15,727 bases of DNA, taken from assembly GCA_007116835.1 (NCBI GenBank), contig SKHS01000013.1:1-15727 (forward strand), given 5' to 3'. Position 1 is the stretch's first letter; every line of letters begins with the position of its first letter. A program made the position numbers and the translations under genes. Of the stretch, positions 1 through 7,579 are shown one piece after another. Below the pieces are notes generated by a model. It had not been told where the DNA came from, ran no database searches, and was given only the letters and a program-made list of their open reading frames with translations. The stretch is from Halomonas sp. Lineage in GTDB: Bacteria; Pseudomonadota; Gammaproteobacteria; Pseudomonadales; Halomonadaceae.

Positions 1-819
1 TACTTTATGTTTCGCTAGCGCCTGCCAGATGGGCTCTGCGCGCACCTCGCGTAAACAGATATGCATGCCAAATAATACCGATAGAGTCCAGGGGAAACAC
101 CAGCCGTTGCAGTGAAACATCGGCAGCGTCCAGAGATAGACCGGATGATGCGGCATGGCCCACTCTAGGATATTACTGACCGCGTTTAAGTAAGCGCCAC
201 GGTGGTGGTAAACCACTCCTTTGGGCTTGCCCGTGGTGCCCGAAGTGTAGTTCAGTGAAATCGCTTGCCACTCATTGTCAGGCAGCTTGTAGGCATAGTC
301 AGTATCACCCTCTGCCAACAGTGCTTCGTACTCAACCTCACCGATGCCTTGAGTTTCGCCTAAAAACTCTAGATCGAAAACGTCAATAATCAGCGGCTTA
401 TCATCTAATAAGGCAACAGCTTCGTTGATAACCTGTGCAAATTCCGGATCAACCAAAATAGCTTTCGCCTCACCATGGGCCAGCATATAGCTAATTGCTT
501 CGGCATCCAGGCGAATATTTAAGGTATTGAGCACGCAGCCTGCCAGAGGCACCCCAAAATGAGCTTCAAACATCGCCGGAATGTTCGGCAGCATCGCCGC
601 CACCGTTTGACCGGGCTGAAGGCCACGTTTTTCAAGCGCCGACGCCAACTGGCGGCAGCGGGTCCATGTTTCTGCCCAGGTACGGCGGGTTGCGCCATGC
701 ACCACCGCTGGGTAATCGGGATACACCGCCGCCGAGCGCTCAATAAAGGTCAGCGGAGAGAGCGGTACATGGTTAGCAACCGTGGGCGGCATGCCTTGCT
801 CAAAAATAGAAGCGTTCAT
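1..819 (-). CDS. Acyl-CoA ligase, DmdB-like AMP-binding protein (N-terminal half; cut by window edge)
   Basis: ATP-dependent acid:CoA ligase (ANL superfamily), which would activate a carboxylic acid to an acyl-AMP and then to acyl-CoA in the cytoplasm. The 273 residues visible hold the adenylate-forming P-loop YTSGTTGKPKGV (about 191-202) and the following core motif LPMFHCNGW (about 232-240). The N-terminal text (PLTFIERSAAVYPDYPAVVHG, split here as residues 22-41) is typical of the roughly 540-residue group that includes 3-methylmercaptopropionyl-CoA ligase DmdB and medium-chain fatty-acid ligases. The C-terminal hinge and catalytic lysine lie outside the window. The start at 819 is preceded by AAGGTGAT at good spacing. 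It is the last gene of a minus-strand run after a transporter and an acyl-CoA dehydrogenase, suggesting activation of an imported acid. The family is clear; the substrate cannot be read from sequence. Confidence 0.9.
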   Translation of the reverse strand, partial: MNASIFEQGMPPTVANHVPLSPLTFIERSAAVYPDYPAVVHGATRRTWAETWTRCRQLASALEKRGLQPGQTVAAMLPNIPAMFEAHFGVPLAGCVLNTLNIRLDAEAISYMLAHGEAKAILVDPEFAQVINEAVALLDDKPLIIDVFDLEFLGETQGIGEVEYEALLAEGDTDYAYKLPDNEWQAISLNYTSGTTGKPKGVVYHHRGAYLNAVSNILEWAMPHHPVYLWTLPMFHCNGWCFPWTLSVLFGMHICLREVRAEPIWQALAKHKV

Positions 820-831
820 AAATCACCTTTT

Positions 832-860
832 GTGTTGATCGTTTTCGTGTTGATCGTTTT
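832..860. repeat. Two tandem copies of a 14-base repeat
   Basis: GTGTTGATCGTTTT occurs at 832-845 and again at 847-860, separated by one base, giving a 15-base period. It lies between the ligase start and the transporter stop, just upstream of the ligase ribosome binding site. It could be replication slippage or a paired protein-binding site; nothing in the sequence decides between these. Confidence 0.7.
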
Positions 861-865
861 TATCG

Positions 866-2236
866 TTAGCGCTGATCTTCTTCCGCATCTTGGGTAGGCG
901 CAGGCTCACGCCCAAACATATTGGTCTTTTGCACAAGCACGTACAGCACCACCCCGGCCGCTAACCCCCAGCCTGCACCATATACCGCCAGTACAACGGC
1001 CATCGTGCCTGCAACACCACGCTCAGCAGTGGTTTTAGTCTGCTCAATACCCACCATTAAGCAAATATAGCCCGTTAGCAGCAGAGTAAGTGAAAGTGCG
1101 ATGGGCAGCACCGGCTGGAACATACTGACCAAAGGCAGCGTAAATAGCGCAATAAAGCCGGTAATCCAGAACGTGCCGCCGCCGCTGTAAATCGATTCCA
1201 TGGCATGTCGACCGTTTTTATAGCGTTCGGCCATAGTGGCAGTAACGGCTGTCCAGATCGGGCCAGCCAAACCAGGATAGGGAGCAAAGAAAGCATGCAT
1301 GCCGTTGCGGATAGCGGTGACGTGGTGGATACGATCCGTGCTGTAGTCAATTTTTTCATCGGTGCGAATATGATCGACGCGAGACATCAACGTACGCCCC
1401 ACCACAATATCGCCGAACGCGATAACGTAGGCGATCACCGCGGTGGGTATGGCCAACATAAAGACATCAACACCAGGAAAGCCGACCGTAAAGGGCAGAT
1501 AGTTCCACATCTCAGTGAAGTTCGGCTGGGTAATTCCCCATCCGATAGTAGGGCGAGGGTACTCACCAATCGCCCAAGCCACCAGGATCGCAATGATCAT
1601 GCCGGGCACCATGCCGTAGTTGGCAATTTTGCGCATAATCGCGTGATCTTCGACCCAGCGCTTAAAAGCCACCGAAAACAGCATGAAAATAGCAATTAAC
1701 ATACCGGCGATAAGTGATACAGGGGTCTCGGCTAAGCGCCCACCCTGCTGTATTTCACCGGTAATGGCGGCGATACCGGCACCAATAATAATGCCCGCCT
1801 GAAGGGAGTTGGGCACCAGATGAACCAGCTTACGACCCAGCCCCGTTACGCCTAAGATTAAGAAAATTAAAAAGACCAAGAATTGCAGTGCAAACAGCGC
1901 CTGAATAGCCTCTGGGCCTGGCTCAAAATCGCCTAGAAACGCTAACACGACAGGCACAGCGGGCGTAATCCAGCCAGGCACCATCGGCACACCTAGCAGC
2001 GCAGGTAACATAAAGCCAATACCACATACCACCACATACGCCAGGGCAACATCATAAGGCAGGCCAAGGTACTGCTCTAAAAGCGGAATCATCGCCAGGC
2101 TAACCACAAACATGATCAGCCCTTGAATCATCTCTGCCATTTCCCAACGATAATGGACAAAGGGTAACCGCACTTTAAAAGGCCCTAAGGGCCAATAAGG
2201 CTGCTCTTCGCCGTGTTGGCGATGCTTCAGTTGCAT
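866..2236 (-). CDS. NCS2/SLC23-like membrane transporter
   Basis: A 456-residue polytopic inner-membrane protein with about 12 hydrophobic segments between residues 33 and 436, a short hydrophilic N-terminus and an acidic C-terminal tail. The segment VIAYVIAFGDIVVG (about 267-280) resembles the TM8 signature of xanthine/uracil permeases (an FGD or GD motif). The early VPGWITPAVPVVLAFLG (about 86-102) and NSLQAGIIIGAG (about 143-154) also fit the 7+7 inverted-repeat carrier fold. Known NCS2 proteins move nucleobases or ascorbate with protons or sodium. Here the gene sits between an acyl-CoA dehydrogenase and an acyl-CoA ligase, so a carboxylate substrate is a reasonable inference. The start has a strong AAGGAG Shine-Dalgarno. 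The ligase start is 46 bases downstream, so the two are probably co-transcribed. A divergent SulP-type carrier is an alternative assignment. Confidence 0.6.
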   Translation of the reverse strand: MQLKHRQHGEEQPYWPLGPFKVRLPFVHYRWEMAEMIQGLIMFVVSLAMIPLLEQYLGLPYDVALAYVVVCGIGFMLPALLGVPMVPGWITPAVPVVLAFLGDFEPGPEAIQALFALQFLVFLIFLILGVTGLGRKLVHLVPNSLQAGIIIGAGIAAITGEIQQGGRLAETPVSLIAGMLIAIFMLFSVAFKRWVEDHAIMRKIANYGMVPGMIIAILVAWAIGEYPRPTIGWGITQPNFTEMWNYLPFTVGFPGVDVFMLAIPTAVIAYVIAFGDIVVGRTLMSRVDHIRTDEKIDYSTDRIHHVTAIRNGMHAFFAPYPGLAGPIWTAVTATMAERYKNGRHAMESIYSGGGTFWITGFIALFTLPLVSMFQPVLPIALSLTLLLTGYICLMVGIEQTKTTAERGVAGTMAVVLAVYGAGWGLAAGVVLYVLVQKTNMFGREPAPTQDAEEDQR

Positions 2237-2340
2237 GAAATACTCCTTGGTTTTAAGTCGTTAATGCCATGTTGAACCAACACAACGACTCAGCGTGACA
2301 ATACGTTTAGGCGTACTGGTGCGGTTCAGCACAACGATAT

Positions 2341-2359
2341 GTTTTAAAACGACCGTTTT
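2341..2359. promoter_or_regulatory. Overlapping AT-rich palindromes, possible operator upstream of the transporter
   Basis: GTTTTAAAAC (2341-2350) is a perfect palindrome, and AAAACG-AC-CGTTTT (2346-2359) is a second inverted repeat overlapping it. They lie about 105 bases upstream of the transporter start, in the only gap available for its promoter. The second repeat has the AAAC-N4-GTTT layout reported for PsrA, a TetR-type regulator of fatty-acid genes in pseudomonads. The similarity is short, so regulation by such a protein is only a guess. Confidence 0.3.
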
Positions 2360-2377
2360 ACTGCGCATTAACGTAGG

Positions 2378-2400
2378 CCGCCGACCCAGTAGGTCGGCGG
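2378..2400 (-). terminator. Stem-loop after the acyl-CoA dehydrogenase gene
   Basis: CCGCCGACC (2378-2386) and GGTCGGCGG (2392-2400) form a perfect nine-pair GC-rich stem with a five-base loop, 36 bases beyond the dehydrogenase stop. Neither strand has a T-run after it, so it is not a textbook intrinsic terminator. It may weaken read-through, protect the 3' end of the message or pause polymerase between the dehydrogenase and the transporter. Confidence 0.45.
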
Positions 2401-2435
2401 AAATGAGTGGCTAAGCAATTAAGCTTTCCAGGGAT

Positions 2436-4226
2436 TTATGACGTTAATTCGAAGTCACTCAGGCATTGCATACCCGCTTCGATAACCGCGCGTTGCGCAC
2501 GGCCAGCAGGCAGCCACTGGGTAATAGCAAAGTTAGCGCTACTCAGCTTGGCGCGATAAAACGGCTCGTCGCTGCCCTTTTGCAGCGCGCTGGTCGCATG
2601 CAGTGCGGCATTGCCCATCTGCCAGGCACACAGCACATGGCCTACTAGATTGATCAACGGTGTCGCATAGGCCTGCACCGCATCTGGGCCAGTTTCCGGG
2701 TCACTGCCTTGCTCAAGCACAAGCTGCATGGCAGCACGCAAGTCGTCGGCTCCTGCCGCCAGCGCATCACCAAGTGATGCAAGGGTAGGTTCGGCTCGCA
2801 GCGCTTCTGCCGTATTAAGCACGTCATCTATCAATGCTGTAAATGCTGCACCACCGTCACGCTGTAGCTTCCGCCCTGCTAGGTCGAGTGCCTGAATGCC
2901 GTTGGTGCCTTCATAGATAGGCGCAATGCGCGCATCTCGAAGCAGCTGGGCTGCGCCCGTTTCTTCCACATAACCCATGCCGCCATGCACCTGAATACCC
3001 ATTGATGCGATATCCACGGCTTGGTCGGTCGAAAAGCTTTTCACGATAGGAATTAGCACATCGGCGCACGCCTGAGCAGTTTGGCGCTCGGTGTCGCTTT
3101 CGCTGTGTCGAGCAAGGTCAAGCTGTCCAGCGCAGTAAAGCGCCAGGGCACGAAGCGCATCGGTGCGGGCGCGCATCGAAAGCAGCATCCGGCGCACATC
3201 TAAGTGGTCACTAATCGTGCATTCACTACCGCCACGCGCTTTAGGCGAACGCCCCTGGGTACGATCTAAGGCATAGGCAAACGCATGCTGGCAAGCACGC
3301 TCTGCTACACCGATACCTTGGATACCCACTTTGTGGCGCGCTTCGTTCATCATGGTGAACATGTGGTTAAGGCCACGCCCTTCTTCACCCACTAGATACC
3401 CAATAGCGCCGTCATTTTCACCAAAGCTTAAGGTACAGGTAGGCGAACCATGAATGCCCAGCTTGTGTTCGATAGAGGCACAGGTCACGTCGTTACGCTC
3501 GCCCAGCGAGCCATCGGCGTTAACTAGGAACTTAGGCACCAGGAAAAGCGAAATTCCCTTGTTGCCTTCAGGCGCATCGGGTTTACGCGCCAGCACAAGG
3601 TGAATGATATTTTCGGCGGCATCGTGCTCGCCCCAGGTGATATAGATTTTTTGGCCGCTAATGCGGTAATGGTCGCCTTCGGGAACGGCTTTGGTGCGTA
3701 CTTTAGAAAGATCAGAGCCTGCCTGAGACTCCGTCAGGTTCATGGTACCTGTCCAGGTACCTTCGACTAACTTGGGAAGGTAGGTCGTTTTTAGCGCGTC
3801 GCTGCCATGATGCGCCAGCGCTTCGATCGCGCCTGCCGTCAACATGGGGCAAAGGCCCAAGGCCATATTGGCACCGTGGAGCATCTCTTGAACGGCGCTG
3901 GCCACCACTTCGGGTAGGTTCTGGCCACCTAGCGCTTCAGAAACGCCAATACCGTTCCAGCCGCCTTCCACATACGCCTGGTAGGCAGCGGCAAACCCTT
4001 CCGAGGTGGTGACACTGCCATCGGTATGACGTTTAGCACCTTGCCGATCACCGATACTGTTGAGCGGGCCCCACACATCGCCTGCGAGTTTTGCTGCCTC
4101 TTCCAGCACCGCCTCAACCAAGTCGGGAGTGGCTTCTTCAAAGCCTGGCAGTGCAAGCGAGCGGTGCGCGAGTAACTCTTCGAGTACAAAGCGCAGATCG
4201 CGTACCGGCGCGGCATAATAATTCAT
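2436..4226 (-). CDS. Acyl-CoA dehydrogenase, DmdC-like (about 600-residue type)
   Basis: FAD-dependent oxidation of an acyl-CoA to the trans-2-enoyl-CoA, passing electrons to electron-transfer flavoprotein, as in beta-oxidation. The 596 residues show the N-terminal helical domain, the flavin-binding LTESQAGSD (164-172) and ITWGEHDA (196-203), the C-terminal helical domain with GIQVHGGMGYVEE (410-422), and the catalytic base region IYEGTNGIQ, with E439 as the likely catalytic glutamate by comparison with medium-chain acyl-CoA dehydrogenase. Residues from about 460 on form the extra C-terminal domain found in the large subgroup often annotated as 3-methylmercaptopropionyl-CoA dehydrogenase DmdC. 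That name is usually automatic and does not establish DMSP use. The start at 4226 has a modest TGAGGT ribosome site. The neighbouring transporter and ligase support a shared acid-degradation role. Confidence 0.92.
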   Translation of the reverse strand: MNYYAAPVRDLRFVLEELLAHRSLALPGFEEATPDLVEAVLEEAAKLAGDVWGPLNSIGDRQGAKRHTDGSVTTSEGFAAAYQAYVEGGWNGIGVSEALGGQNLPEVVASAVQEMLHGANMALGLCPMLTAGAIEALAHHGSDALKTTYLPKLVEGTWTGTMNLTESQAGSDLSKVRTKAVPEGDHYRISGQKIYITWGEHDAAENIIHLVLARKPDAPEGNKGISLFLVPKFLVNADGSLGERNDVTCASIEHKLGIHGSPTCTLSFGENDGAIGYLVGEEGRGLNHMFTMMNEARHKVGIQGIGVAERACQHAFAYALDRTQGRSPKARGGSECTISDHLDVRRMLLSMRARTDALRALALYCAGQLDLARHSESDTERQTAQACADVLIPIVKSFSTDQAVDIASMGIQVHGGMGYVEETGAAQLLRDARIAPIYEGTNGIQALDLAGRKLQRDGGAAFTALIDDVLNTAEALRAEPTLASLGDALAAGADDLRAAMQLVLEQGSDPETGPDAVQAYATPLINLVGHVLCAWQMGNAALHATSALQKGSDEPFYRAKLSSANFAITQWLPAGRAQRAVIEAGMQCLSDFELTS

Positions 4227-4273
4227 GGCAAAACCTCAGAAATAATCGGTGATAAACAGCAATTAGCAAAAAC

Positions 4274-4300
4274 ACTATCACGAATAGTAGTTTCACTACT
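4274..4300. promoter_or_regulatory. Two overlapping inverted repeats upstream of the acyl-CoA dehydrogenase
   Basis: ACTAT-CACGA-ATAGT (4274-4278 with 4284-4288) and AGTAGT-TTC-ACTACT (4286-4291 with 4295-4300) share bases, so as RNA they would be mutually exclusive hairpins and as DNA two adjacent dyad sites. They lie 48 to 74 bases upstream of the dehydrogenase start, where an operator would be expected. I do not recognise the binding protein. No convincing -35/-10 pair could be fixed around them. Confidence 0.3.
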
Positions 4301-4412
4301 TTCATCACACCATTAGCCCAAGGTCTCACCTGCCGAACTAAATGTAGCTCCTACCGTATATAGCTTTGTTATTAGCGTCTTTCTGCAATTAACGTGCGTC
4401 TGTTTGCGTGCT

Positions 4413-5783
4413 CTATTTGCGCACTTCGGTTTCCACGTCGTCATAGTAAACAATATGCGCCTGATCCTCTGAAGGCGGCCCCACCATGGGTTCAACGGCA
4501 TTCACTTCAGGCACAACGTCAGATAGGTCTTCCAAGTGTTCGTGCTCAAGTGCGCCCTGTATCAACTCCTCTGTGACAACCAGCTCAGCACCTGCCGCTG
4601 TCATTGGCGTAGTCGGTGTAAAGGGCGCCACGGGCACCGGCGCTGGCCGTACGCTGCGTCGCCAACCGAAAAACAGCAGGAAAAACAGGCTCAGCGAGCC
4701 AAACGCCCAGAACAGCCCTGCATCGCCCATGGCAGTCATTACCGGAGAAATCATCAGCGGGCTAATAGTGGCTCCAATGGAATTGATCAACAGCAGACCC
4801 TGGCTCATGCGAACCAACGCGCCTGCCGGGGCACGGTCAGCGGCATGGCTTACCGCCACTGGGTAAAGCGCAAATACACCGCCGCCCAGTAAAAACAGCA
4901 GTGCTGCCAGCAAGGGCGTCGACAGCGGCAGCCAAATCATGGCGGCAGAAATCACTACGCAGAAGGCGCTGATACCGATCAACACCATCTGGCGATCATG
5001 ACGATCAGACCAGCGCCCAATGGGGTACTGAAGCAACATAGCGCCAAGTATAACCACCGCCATCATCTGCCCCACTTGATGGATGCTCATACCAATGCGC
5101 TGCAAATAGAGTGGCAGCAGCGTGTAGGCAGCGGCGACCACCATGCCAGACCCTAAGCTTCCCATTACCCCCGTCGGCGTCATGGTAATTAAACGGTGCG
5201 GCGGCAGCGGCTCGGCGTGCTCTATAATAGGAGATACCCGTGGAATCATGGCCATGGGCAGCACCGATAAAGACGCCAATAAACCAATGACCATAAAGGG
5301 GGCAGTCTCGCCCATGGCACTGGTCACACCCAATAGCAATTGCCCCAGTACACCTGCGGCATACAGCGAGATCATATACATCGCCAGCAAACGGCCACGC
5401 ACTTTTTGGTCGCCTGATGTCAGCAACCAGCTCTCTATCACCAAGTAAACGCCCACGGTTGCCCAGCCACCGATTAAGCGCAGCACAAACCAGGCCCAAG
5501 GGTCGAAAAACAGCCCCTGCAGCAACACCGTCACGGCCACTAGCGAGGCAAAGCTACCGTAAGCGCGAATGTGGCCTATACGCAGCAGCAAGCGGTCGTT
5601 GAAGAGCGCGCCTAGTGCTAAGCCAATAAAGTAAGCCGAAGAGACAATCCCGATCACCGTTGCCGATTCACCCGCAGTGTCTAACCGGACGGTAATCAGC
5701 GTGGCGAGAAAGCCATTGCCAATTCCAAGAATAAACAGCCCTAATAAGGGTGCCAGCGCCATGGCCAATAGTTGCCGCGACAT
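4413..5783 (-). CDS. Major facilitator superfamily transporter, YcaD-like
   Basis: A 456-residue inner-membrane carrier of the MFS fold with about 12 predicted helices between residues 8 and 373. A motif-A-like loop GRWSDRHDRQ (256-265) joins helices in the second half. The opening APLLGLFILGIGNGFLATLI and the FNDRLLLRIGHIRAYG loop (61-76) resemble E. coli YcaD and its relatives, whose substrates are largely unknown. An unusual feature is the hydrophilic, acidic C-terminal tail of about 80 residues (376-456), with Pro/Thr-rich and Glu/Asp-rich stretches. The start at 5783 has an AAGGTGAGG ribosome site. A 186-base gap separates it from the dehydrogenase, so it may be its own transcription unit rather than part of the acyl-CoA module. 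Confidence 0.85.
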   Translation of the reverse strand: MSRQLLAMALAPLLGLFILGIGNGFLATLITVRLDTAGESATVIGIVSSAYFIGLALGALFNDRLLLRIGHIRAYGSFASLVAVTVLLQGLFFDPWAWFVLRLIGGWATVGVYLVIESWLLTSGDQKVRGRLLAMYMISLYAAGVLGQLLLGVTSAMGETAPFMVIGLLASLSVLPMAMIPRVSPIIEHAEPLPPHRLITMTPTGVMGSLGSGMVVAAAYTLLPLYLQRIGMSIHQVGQMMAVVILGAMLLQYPIGRWSDRHDRQMVLIGISAFCVVISAAMIWLPLSTPLLAALLFLLGGGVFALYPVAVSHAADRAPAGALVRMSQGLLLINSIGATISPLMISPVMTAMGDAGLFWAFGSLSLFFLLFFGWRRSVRPAPVPVAPFTPTTPMTAAGAELVVTEELIQGALEHEHLEDLSDVVPEVNAVEPMVGPPSEDQAHIVYYDDVETEVRK

Positions 5784-5810
5784 GAATACCTCACCTTGCC
5801 TAAATAGAGT

Positions 5811-5831
5811 AGCCTGAACGAACAGCCTGAA
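5811..5831. repeat. Short direct repeat upstream of the MFS gene
   Basis: AGCCTGAA occurs at 5811-5818 and 5824-5831, 13 bases apart start to start, about 30 to 50 bases upstream of the MFS start and probably in its promoter or leader. It could be a half-site pair for a regulator. The rest of the 5784-5977 gap shows no confident promoter or terminator. Confidence 0.3.
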
Positions 5832-5977
5832 TAACGATCAGCCCAAACAACGAGCGACTAGCCGTTAACACGCCTATCTCAAGCACACCTATCACATAAG
5901 GCAGGCAGAAAACGGGCGCGCAATTATTGCCTTCAACACCACAAAGTCAATGCTTTTTCATAGCATGGATATACAAA

Positions 5978-6616
5978 TTAGTGTTTTTTAAATATAGCGG
6001 TATCTTTACCAGGAAATTCCACTATCAAACCCTGCTTTTCCGCCCACCAGCAAAACGTCGCTTCGCTAAAAAAGCACACATGTGTCGGATCATTAATATA
6101 GTGCCAGCGGGCAAATGCCTCGCGGGTACTCACCCGCTTTGTCATCAGTCCAAGATAGCCACCCGGAACTAAATTCTCGACCAGTTGACCAAGCACTTCA
6201 CCAGGTGCAGAGAGATGCTCCACCACCTCAGTGGCGGTAATAAAGCGGTACTGTCGCGTTAGCACTTCCGTGTCAGCGGCATAAAAAACATCGTAAACCG
6301 CCATGGGGAAGCCAGCCTCTTCAAACATCACCGACAATGTGGGCCCTGGGCCACAGCCAAAGTCCAGTCCGCAGGCGCCCTTAGGCAGTTTAGCCACTAG
6401 CGGGTCAAATAAACGCCCCAGAAAACGCCGATATCCCGTATCATGCGGCGAATTCTGATGCTGGTCGTACTCGGCTTTTTCTTGCACTGCATCTAAATGC
6501 TGTTCAGCCGGCACAAACACTAGGTCGCACGTGGCACACTGGTAGTAATCACGGCAACGGTCTTGGTGATAAAGCGCTGGTTGAGGCGTATGACATAGCG
6601 GACAGCGTCGCATCAT
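5978..6616 (-). CDS. Class I SAM-dependent methyltransferase with N-terminal zinc ribbon
   Basis: A soluble protein of about 212 residues. Cys5-x2-Cys8 and Cys27-x2-Cys30 form a four-cysteine zinc ribbon of the CPLC / CATC type. This is followed by a Rossmann methyltransferase core with the SAM-binding motif LDFGCGPG (84-91), an acidic post-motif strand, TATEVVEHL (128-136) and the PGGYLGLMT strand (151-159). The late YINDPTHVCFF (173-183) is common in members of this group. The acceptor is unknown. I chose the ATG at 6616 (protein starts MMRRCPLC). The frame is open to an ATG at 6658, but that start overlaps the start codon of the divergent VOC gene and adds 14 residues outside the zinc-ribbon domain. 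No strong ribosome site supports either start. Confidence 0.8.
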   Translation of the reverse strand: MMRRCPLCHTPQPALYHQDRCRDYYQCATCDLVFVPAEQHLDAVQEKAEYDQHQNSPHDTGYRRFLGRLFDPLVAKLPKGACGLDFGCGPGPTLSVMFEEAGFPMAVYDVFYAADTEVLTRQYRFITATEVVEHLSAPGEVLGQLVENLVPGGYLGLMTKRVSTREAFARWHYINDPTHVCFFSEATFCWWAEKQGLIVEFPGKDTAIFKKH

Positions 6617-6656
6617 CGTATTCTCATGTTTCACGTTTGTACTTAAGGAAAGTGGC

Positions 6657-7040
6657 ATGCTCTCAGGTTTGGACCATCTTGTTGTTACGGTAACCGATAT
6701 GGGTCGCGCCGTGGATTTTTACTCCCGCGTACTGGGGTTAGAGGTACGCTACCGAGACGCACAGCGAGTTGACTTGCTGCTTGGCGACACGGCACTGCGC
6801 TTGCATCAAACCGACACCGATATCGCTCCGATTTCTGCAACGCCCACCCCTGGCAGCCTTGACTTATGTCTGCGCTGCCTGCTGCCGCTAGATGAATTCA
6901 AGCAGCACTTGGCTGCGTTAGACATTGATGTAGAACTTGGCCCGGTTGCCCGACAAGGTGCGAATGGCCCGATTGAATCGATCTATTTGCGCGATCCTGA
7001 TGGCAACCTGCTGGAAGTTTGCCGTCCTGCATCTCGCTAG
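6657..7040 (+). CDS. VOC-fold (glyoxalase/bleomycin-resistance family) protein
   Basis: A 127-residue single-domain protein made of two beta-alpha-beta-beta-beta units. The first begins GLDHLVVTVTDMGRAVDFYSRV, with H7 as a possible metal ligand (residues 4-25). The second ends LRDPDGNLLEV, with E120 as the usual terminal metal-binding glutamate. The middle motif PTPGSLDLCL (63-72) matches a common uncharacterised subgroup. The histidine that opens the second unit in true glyoxalase I is not evident, so a lactoylglutathione lyase call is not justified; ring-cleavage, resistance or isomerase roles are possible. The start is fixed by AAGGAA at 6645-6650, six bases upstream. It is head to head with the methyltransferase, so the promoters of the two genes must lie within each other's 5' regions. 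Confidence 0.85.
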   Translation: MLSGLDHLVVTVTDMGRAVDFYSRVLGLEVRYRDAQRVDLLLGDTALRLHQTDTDIAPISATPTPGSLDLCLRCLLPLDEFKQHLAALDIDVELGPVARQGANGPIESIYLRDPDGNLLEVCRPASR

Positions 7041-7159
7041 GTTTAGTGGGTGGGAATCACACTAGTGCGTTGATGATAAGCCGTGCCAGCCACGCTATCA
7101 TTACGTGCTTAAACGGCGTCCGAAGCGGCGTCACGGTAAAGCGTCAAAAAGGATTGGTT

Positions 7160-7576
7160 ATGAGCGATAACGCCAACAAGCCCCCCCTGGAAGGTGAAGT
7201 AGTTAACGGTCATACGACCTCAGAACGTCCGTCAGGTGAGCAGTCACCTCAGGCTGACACCACAATAGCTATGGTTATTTACGCCCTTTATTTGGCGAGC
7301 TTTGTGGTGGGCTTTACCTCGCTGATCGGCGTCATTATTGCCTATGTGTATCGCGGCAAAGGGCCAGAGTGGATGGATGAACACTACCGCTATCAGATCC
7401 GTACTTTTTGGATAGGATTACTGTACGCCAGCGTCGCGACACTGTTAACGCTTATTTTAGTGGGCTTTCCGCTGCTGTTGGCATTAGCGGTTTGGTTTAT
7501 TGTGCGCTGTGTAAAAGGTTTTAAAGGCTTGCAGGAGAAACGTGCGCCTTCAAACGTTGATAGCTGGCTTATTTAA
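7160..7576 (+). CDS. Small DUF4870-like membrane protein (copy A)
   Basis: A 138-residue protein with a hydrophilic N-terminus of about 35 residues and three hydrophobic segments (about 38-64, 80-101 and 103-117). Its hallmark is LIGVIIAYVYR followed by HYRYQIRTFWIG (75-86), as in the DUF4870 family of small inner-membrane proteins, whose function is not established. The ATG at 7160 is preceded by AAGGA (7149-7153) at good spacing. The frame is open further upstream, but those residues overlap the VOC gene and look non-coding. It is a clear paralogue of the gene at 8534-8884, and the gene between them starts only three bases after this stop. The 119-base gap upstream (7041-7159) must hold the promoter, but no confident -35/-10 pair was found. 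Confidence 0.82.
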   Translation: MSDNANKPPLEGEVVNGHTTSERPSGEQSPQADTTIAMVIYALYLASFVVGFTSLIGVIIAYVYRGKGPEWMDEHYRYQIRTFWIGLLYASVATLLTLILVGFPLLLALAVWFIVRCVKGFKGLQEKRAPSNVDSWLI

Positions 7577-7579
7577 ACA

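Noticed and set aside
1205..1699. A 164-codon open frame on the plus strand inside the transporter gene
   Set aside because: It is antisense to a well-supported membrane protein, has no recognisable domain, and its composition is that of a reverse-complement shadow.
1..4226. A DMSP demethylation (dmd) operon
   Set aside because: Only DmdB-like and DmdC-like proteins are present. No DmdA demethylase or DmdD hydratase is visible, and the DmdB/DmdC names are widely over-applied to general acyl-CoA enzymes.
5005..5499. A 164-codon frame overlapping the MFS gene on the same strand
   Set aside because: The MFS frame explains the DNA with a complete membrane fold; the alternative frame is rich in Arg, His and Gly with no domain.
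5950..5966. Small hairpin ATGCT / AGCAT after the methyltransferase gene as a terminator
   Set aside because: It has only five AT-rich pairs and no T-run in the right place.
6657..7040. Glyoxalase I (gloA)
   Set aside because: The fold is right, but the four-ligand metal pattern of lactoylglutathione lyase is not complete and the sequence matches a generic VOC subgroup.
7071..7103. Inverted repeat TGATGATA / TATCATTA before DUF4870 copy A
   Set aside because: The arms have a mismatch, the spacer is long, and no promoter element could be placed with them; it is within chance expectation.
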